From Flavobacterium panacis (lineage in GTDB: Bacteria; Bacteroidota; Bacteroidia; Flavobacteriales; Flavobacteriaceae), in contig NZ_JANKMS010000005.1 of the NCBI RefSeq assembly GCF_024649945.1, positions 1-64,000 on the forward strand: DNA of 64,000 nucleotides, in the 5' to 3' direction. The notes under the pieces were generated by a model. The model was not told the origin of the DNA and did not search any database. It was given only the letters and a program-made list of their open reading frames with translations. The translations under genes and the position numbers were made by a program. Positions 60,279 to 64,000 of this stretch are shown here, piece after piece; within the stretch, counting starts at the first letter, position 1, and each line of letters begins with the position of its first letter.

Positions 60279-61703
60279 TTACCAAACGTAAGTAGCAACT
60301 GCACCTGCGTTTAGCGTAGTTGAAGTTTGTTGTTGATTGTATTTTATATTAAAAGTTTCTGCCGAAGCTCCGTCATTTTCTACAATTAAAACAGTTTGTC
60401 CTGATGGAGTTTTGAAGGCAACATTGTATAAGTTTCCTGAAATATTACTTGCAATTCGCACCGAACCTTCTGGAACAAATTTAGAAGCATGTCCGATAAT
60501 ATAATATCCTACTTCTCTTTTGATGTTTTGATTTTGATCAATCATCAAAGCACCTTTACAAGTTGAACATCCTCCTGGCGTGAAAGGTTTGTAAAACTCA
60601 TCATTTGCTAATCCCCACGAAAGTGCATTTTTACTCCAATTTCGCATTGAACCAATTACCACATTTTTCACACTCCATTTTAAATCCGTTTCAAAATTGG
60701 TTCCTGTTCCTGTATATTGTTCCGTAAAATACAAATCTTTGTTTGAAAATGCATTATGAACTGTCGTTAAAGCACTAATGTCTCCTTCATATAAATGAAA
60801 AGCTGATCCACTCACAAACGGATTTGCTTTCGGATCTTTTAAAATCGTCAACGGATATTCTGGTTTGTTGCAATTGTGATCGTAAACAATGATTTTGGTT
60901 TTGATTCCTGCTTTCGCGAAAGCGGGACCTAAATTATTTCCAATAAAATCGGCTTGCTGTTCTGCCAACATCAGTAAGCTCGGATTATTTCCAGGATGTA
61001 ACGGTTCGTTTTGAGGCGTAATGGCATCAATAACAATCCCGTGTGATTTCATCGCTTGAATGTATTTCACAAAATATTCGGCATAAACCTGATAGTATTT
61101 TGGTTGCAAACTTCCGCCTTTTGAACTTCCGTTATCTTTCATCCAAACGGGTGGCGACCACGGAGAACCCATTATTTTTATCTTCGGATTTATGGCTAAA
61201 ATTTCTTTTAAAACCGGAATAACATCATTTAAATCTGGTCCAAGATTAAAATGTTCCAGATTTAAATCTGTTTGGCCTTCTGGCATATCATCATACGAAA
61301 AAACTTTTTCATTCAAATCTGATGCTCCAATACTAATTCTTATATAACTTAAACCAATTGCATCTTCTTTTCTAGAAAACAATTCCTGAAGCAGTGCTTC
61401 TCTTTTTGGCTTGTCTAGTTTTAAAATCGCTTGAGCACTTCCTCCGGTTAATGAAAATCCGAAACCTTCAATGGTTTGAAATTTCTCTGATGGATTTACT
61501 TCAATGGTTTGATTTGAATTTGTTTCTGAAGTAAAAACCAATTCAGGTTGTTTTTTAAGTTTCGAAGTTTCATCTGTAGTGGTGATCCAAGAAGAAACTT
61601 TTCCAGTATTTTTTACAGCATTTGTTGAAGATCCACAGTTGAACTGCATTGCAATTAAGGGCAGTAAAACCAGGATTTGAAGTTTTTTGTTGATGTTTTT
61701 CAT
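60279..61703 (-). CDS. Glycoside hydrolase family 30 enzyme, lipoprotein
   Basis: 474 residues. N-terminus MKNINKKLQILVLLPLIAMQFNC gives a lipoprotein signal (Cys 23). The TIM barrel has IEGFGFSLTGGSAQA, IMGSPWSPPVWMKDNG, acid/base E233 (TPQNEP) and nucleophile E328 (FTEQYTG); a C-terminal beta domain ends GAVATYVW. GH30 members act on beta-1,6-glucan, glucosylceramide or xylan. With GH16 and GH3 genes alongside, beta-1,6 branches of laminarin-type glucan are the likely substrate (inference). A paralogue enters the window at its right edge. Confidence 0.93.
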   Translation of the reverse strand: MKNINKKLQILVLLPLIAMQFNCGSSTNAVKNTGKVSSWITTTDETSKLKKQPELVFTSETNSNQTIEVNPSEKFQTIEGFGFSLTGGSAQAILKLDKPKREALLQELFSRKEDAIGLSYIRISIGASDLNEKVFSYDDMPEGQTDLNLEHFNLGPDLNDVIPVLKEILAINPKIKIMGSPWSPPVWMKDNGSSKGGSLQPKYYQVYAEYFVKYIQAMKSHGIVIDAITPQNEPLHPGNNPSLLMLAEQQADFIGNNLGPAFAKAGIKTKIIVYDHNCNKPEYPLTILKDPKANPFVSGSAFHLYEGDISALTTVHNAFSNKDLYFTEQYTGTGTNFETDLKWSVKNVVIGSMRNWSKNALSWGLANDEFYKPFTPGGCSTCKGALMIDQNQNIKREVGYYIIGHASKFVPEGSVRIASNISGNLYNVAFKTPSGQTVLIVENDGASAETFNIKYNQQQTSTTLNAGAVATYVW

Positions 61704-61704
61704 T

Positions 61705-62544
61705 TTAATCTATTTCTATTAAAACAGGCAAATGATCCGAGGGATATTTTAAATCTTTTGAATCACTTAACACTGCATGTTTTTGAATTTTTAGACTGCT
61801 ATTTTTTGAGACAAAAATGTAGTCTAGCAATAATGTTACAGGTTCATTGTGTTTGAAATCGTTGAAAGTTCCAGATGGACCAAAAGGTTTTTCTTTAGAA
61901 ACATCTTTGGTATCATCCATTACTTTTTTGATTTCCATAATCTGTTTTGTGTCTGGTTCTGAGTTGAAATCACCCATTAAAAAAGCTGGATAATTTTTAG
62001 TGTTCAATGCTGCTATTTTAGAAAGAGCAAGCTGAACACCTTTTACTCTCGCCTCTTCTCCCATATGATCTAAGTGAAGATTGAAAACCCAAAATGTCTT
62101 TTTGGTTTTTAAATCTTTAAAAAGTCCGTACGTACAAACTCTATTGCAAGCAGCGTCCCAACCTCTAGAAACTTTTTCTGGGGTTTCAGATAACCAGAAA
62201 GTGTTGGATTGTTCGACTTTAAAACGGTCTTTTTTGTAATAAATCGTACACGCTTCACCTAATCCGTTTTCTTCTCTTCCTATTCCAAATCGGTCATAAT
62301 TGGTCTGAGCCGATGCAATATCTAAAACTTGATTTGGCGTTGCTTCCTGCACTCCAAAAATATCCGGACTGTAAAATTTGATTTGACCATTAAAATAATC
62401 CTTTCGATTAGGCCAAGCATTTTCTCCATCTGATGCTACATCCAGACGAATGTTATACGTCATAATTTTTAGATTTTGACCATAAAATGAATTTCCTGCT
62501 AAAAGGAATACGAATGCTAAAACAAGTTTGTGTATCTTTTTCAT
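61705..62544 (-). CDS. Exported endonuclease/exonuclease/phosphatase family protein
   Basis: 279 residues. Signal peptide MKKIHKLVLAFVFLLAGNSFYGQ. EEP-fold motifs: MTYNIRLD, GVQEATP (metal-binding Glu), NLHLDHMGEEAR, MGDFNSEPD, and SDHLPVLIEI (catalytic SDH). Substrate may be DNA, a phospholipid or a phosphosugar. It lies between two glycoside hydrolase genes, 1 bp from the GH30 start, so it belongs to the cluster; members of this family are often found in flavobacterial glucan loci. Confidence 0.9.
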   Translation of the reverse strand: MKKIHKLVLAFVFLLAGNSFYGQNLKIMTYNIRLDVASDGENAWPNRKDYFNGQIKFYSPDIFGVQEATPNQVLDIASAQTNYDRFGIGREENGLGEACTIYYKKDRFKVEQSNTFWLSETPEKVSRGWDAACNRVCTYGLFKDLKTKKTFWVFNLHLDHMGEEARVKGVQLALSKIAALNTKNYPAFLMGDFNSEPDTKQIMEIKKVMDDTKDVSKEKPFGPSGTFNDFKHNEPVTLLLDYIFVSKNSSLKIQKHAVLSDSKDLKYPSDHLPVLIEID

Positions 62545-62615
62545 GTTAAAAAATTTTAATCCGTAAAGCTACTGTTTCCGTGACTTCAGCGAAAAAAATC
62601 TATTTAAAACTTATG

Positions 62616-63689
62616 TTAATTATACACTCTCACATAATCAATTTCGTAAGTTGAAGTTTTAAAGTTTGGATCAACTGCTCCTCCAAAATTTCCACCCATG
62701 GCAAAATTTAGAATGATAAAAAACTTAGCATTAAATGGTGTTGTACTTGAGTTTTTGTAAGTGTAAAACAAATTATCATCTACATAAAACTTAATATTTT
62801 CTGCACTCCATTCTGCAGCATAAATATGATACGCCGTAGCTGAAGTTGGATTTGTAGTAGTTGCAGTATCAGGAGTATTTCCAGAACGACCTGGAGAATG
62901 CAAGGAGGAGTGAATTACATTTGGATTATTCCCTACTGATTCTAAAATATCAATTTCGCCACAGGCAGGCCATCCAACCGTATCCAGATTATCTCCCAAA
63001 AGCCAAAATGCAGGCCACGTTCCACCGCCAACAGGCAGTTTTGCACGAATTTCTGCTCTTCCGTATTTAAATGAAAATTTGCCTCGAGTAAGAATTCTTG
63101 CAGAAGTAAATTGACTTCCCATGTAGTCTTCTCTAATGGCTTTGATTTTTAAAATTCCGTTTTCGATAATGATGTTTTCAGGACGTTTGGTATAATATTC
63201 CAATTCATTATTCCCCCAACCGTCTCCTGTTCCTGTATTATAATCCCATTTATCAGGATTTGGTGCACCGTTAACATCAAACTCATCAGACCAGATTAGT
63301 TTTCTTGCTACGAAAATATTGACTTTTGTAGAAGCATATGTGTACTTTATTCCATTAAAAGCGGTTATATCTATAGTGTATTCTTTAGTTCCTGGCTGTG
63401 TAAACTCGTATGTAAAATCATTGGTTTTAAACTCTTTCGTTTCATTGTTCACAACTACTTTATATGATTTTGCATCGGCCGCTTTAATTGTTAGGCGTAT
63501 TTTTCCGCTTCCGTCTCCATTTGGCATTTCGGCAGTTTTACCTAATATATCAACTTGAACAGAAACTTTATCAGGGGTTATTACCTCAGGATTATCGCTT
63601 GTATCGTTACTGCTGCTGCAAGATTGAAACACGAATAACAGAATTAAAGTAAAAATTCCTGCTCTATTTGCGAGATTGATCATTTTCAT
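62616..63689 (-). CDS. Glycoside hydrolase family 16 endo-beta-glucanase (laminarinase-like), lipoprotein
   Basis: 357 residues. Lipoprotein signal with Cys 24 (FVFQSC) and an S/D-rich linker; an Ig-like or PKD-type domain (about 40-125), then the GH16 catalytic domain with WSDEFDVNGAPNPDKWDYNTG, WPAFWLLGD and the catalytic motif GEIDILES (E245, D247, E250). The M/F-rich loop and length point to laminarinase (endo-1,3-beta-glucanase). It is upstream of the EEP and GH30 genes and probably starts or joins the same transcript. Confidence 0.94.
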   Translation of the reverse strand: MKMINLANRAGIFTLILLFVFQSCSSSNDTSDNPEVITPDKVSVQVDILGKTAEMPNGDGSGKIRLTIKAADAKSYKVVVNNETKEFKTNDFTYEFTQPGTKEYTIDITAFNGIKYTYASTKVNIFVARKLIWSDEFDVNGAPNPDKWDYNTGTGDGWGNNELEYYTKRPENIIIENGILKIKAIREDYMGSQFTSARILTRGKFSFKYGRAEIRAKLPVGGGTWPAFWLLGDNLDTVGWPACGEIDILESVGNNPNVIHSSLHSPGRSGNTPDTATTTNPTSATAYHIYAAEWSAENIKFYVDDNLFYTYKNSSTTPFNAKFFIILNFAMGGNFGGAVDPNFKTSTYEIDYVRVYN

Positions 63690-63812
63690 CTTTTTATTAT
63701 TTAAGTGGTTTAGTTAATAAATTGAATATCAAGATAAATAATATTTCTTCTACTTTTTTGTTTTGAACCTAACAAAGTCAAAATCTTAAGATTTGAAATT
63801 GTTTACAAGTAT

Positions 63813-64000
63813 CTATTTCCAAGTATAAGTTCCCACAGATCCGCCTTCAAGAGAAGTGGCAACCCATTTTCCATTAAATTTAATATTGAAAAATTCCGTT
63901 GTATTTCCGTCATTTTCAACAATTAAAACCTTTGAACCAGAAGGCGTTACAAAAGCCACGTTTTGCAAGTTTCCTCCAGAATTACTTTCAATTCTAACAG
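63813..64000 (-). CDS. C-terminal end of a second GH30-type enzyme (partial)
   Basis: Reading on the minus strand from the window edge to TAG at 63815-63813 gives about 62 residues: VRIESNSGGNLQNVAFVTPSG, KVLIVENDGNTTEFFNIKFNG, ending GSVGTYTWK. It parallels the tail of the complete GH30 gene (VRIASNISGNLYNVAFKTPSG... LIVENDG... AVATYVW). The gene continues beyond the window. The 127-bp gap to GH16 contains no other gene. Confidence 0.85.
   Translation of the reverse strand, partial: VRIESNSGGNLQNVAFVTPSGSKVLIVENDGNTTEFFNIKFNGKWVATSLEGGSVGTYTWK

Overview
The window is chromosomal DNA of a Bacteroidota bacterium, almost certainly a Flavobacterium. It is AT-rich. Most intergenic gaps contain the Bacteroidota sigma-factor -7 box TAnnTTTG rather than an E. 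coli-type -10 box. The gene repertoire (DUF2723 protein, group II GGGP synthase, TPP-riboswitch TonB receptor, exported ferritin-like pairs, GH16/GH30/GH3 cluster) fits that group. Many short intergenic inverted repeats typical of flavobacterial chromosomes are present.

Layout. 1-500: two tandem tRNA-Gln genes. 0.5-9 kb: DUF2723 membrane protein, polysaccharide deacetylase, thioredoxin-fold protein without cysteines, metallophosphoesterase, then a two-component system flanked on both sides by paralogous small basic exported proteins. 9.3-15 kb: DNA polymerase I, a LacI-family regulator and two exported ferritin-like proteins. 15.3-18.3 kb: rplM-rpsI and rpsB, tsf. 18.3-23 kb: M3 peptidase, queuosine-precursor transporter, two small lipoproteins, DNA-3-methyladenine glycosylase I. 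23.1-30.7 kb: thiamine biosynthesis operon thiS-thiC-tenI-like-thiD-thiE-thiG-[inserted GxxExxY element]-thiH-thiF under a TPP riboswitch. 30.7-36.5 kb: MOSC protein, aat, DUF3127 protein, flavin reductase, orphan kinase, HIT protein, greA, Rieske-like lipoprotein. 36.5-43 kb: TPP-riboswitch TonB receptor, interrupted arfB, kinase-DUF4301 fusion, PnuC, GGGP synthase. 43-45 kb: Crp/Fnr regulator, small membrane protein, truncated haemoglobin, phosphopantetheinyl transferase. 45.3-51.3 kb: ahcY, two secreted coiled-coil paralogues, several uncharacterised proteins, an SMR transporter. 51.5-54.5 kb: alkylation-damage cluster (HTH-methyltransferase, 2OG oxygenase, stand-alone Ada zinc domain, AlkB, YjbR). 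54.5-58 kb: degenerate Nudix regulator, small unknown protein, DUF3857/transglutaminase-like protein. 58-64 kb: minus-strand glycan cluster GH3, GH30, endonuclease/phosphatase-fold enzyme, GH16 and the 3' end of a second GH30, consistent with beta-glucan (laminarin-like) use.

The most interesting points are: (a) a GxxExxY nuclease-like gene bracketed by about 35-bp inverted repeats and inserted between thiG and thiH; (b) identical promoter architecture, with two 11-bp direct repeats 7 bp upstream of the -7 box, on both small basic exported protein genes that flank the two-component system; (c) an ArfB ribosome-rescue gene whose frame is broken by a TAA next to the GGQ motif; (d) an 8-bp tandem repeat in the signal-peptide codons of the thiamine-regulated TonB receptor, a possible phase switch; (e) an in-frame 27-bp palindrome inside the tenI-like gene; (f) an Ada response split into separate proteins; (g) an FNR-type operator placed for class II activation upstream of the membrane protein-haemoglobin pair. 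At least ten families of intergenic inverted repeat occur.

Everything here comes from reading sequence. No database search or folding calculation was run, and motif coordinates were counted by hand.
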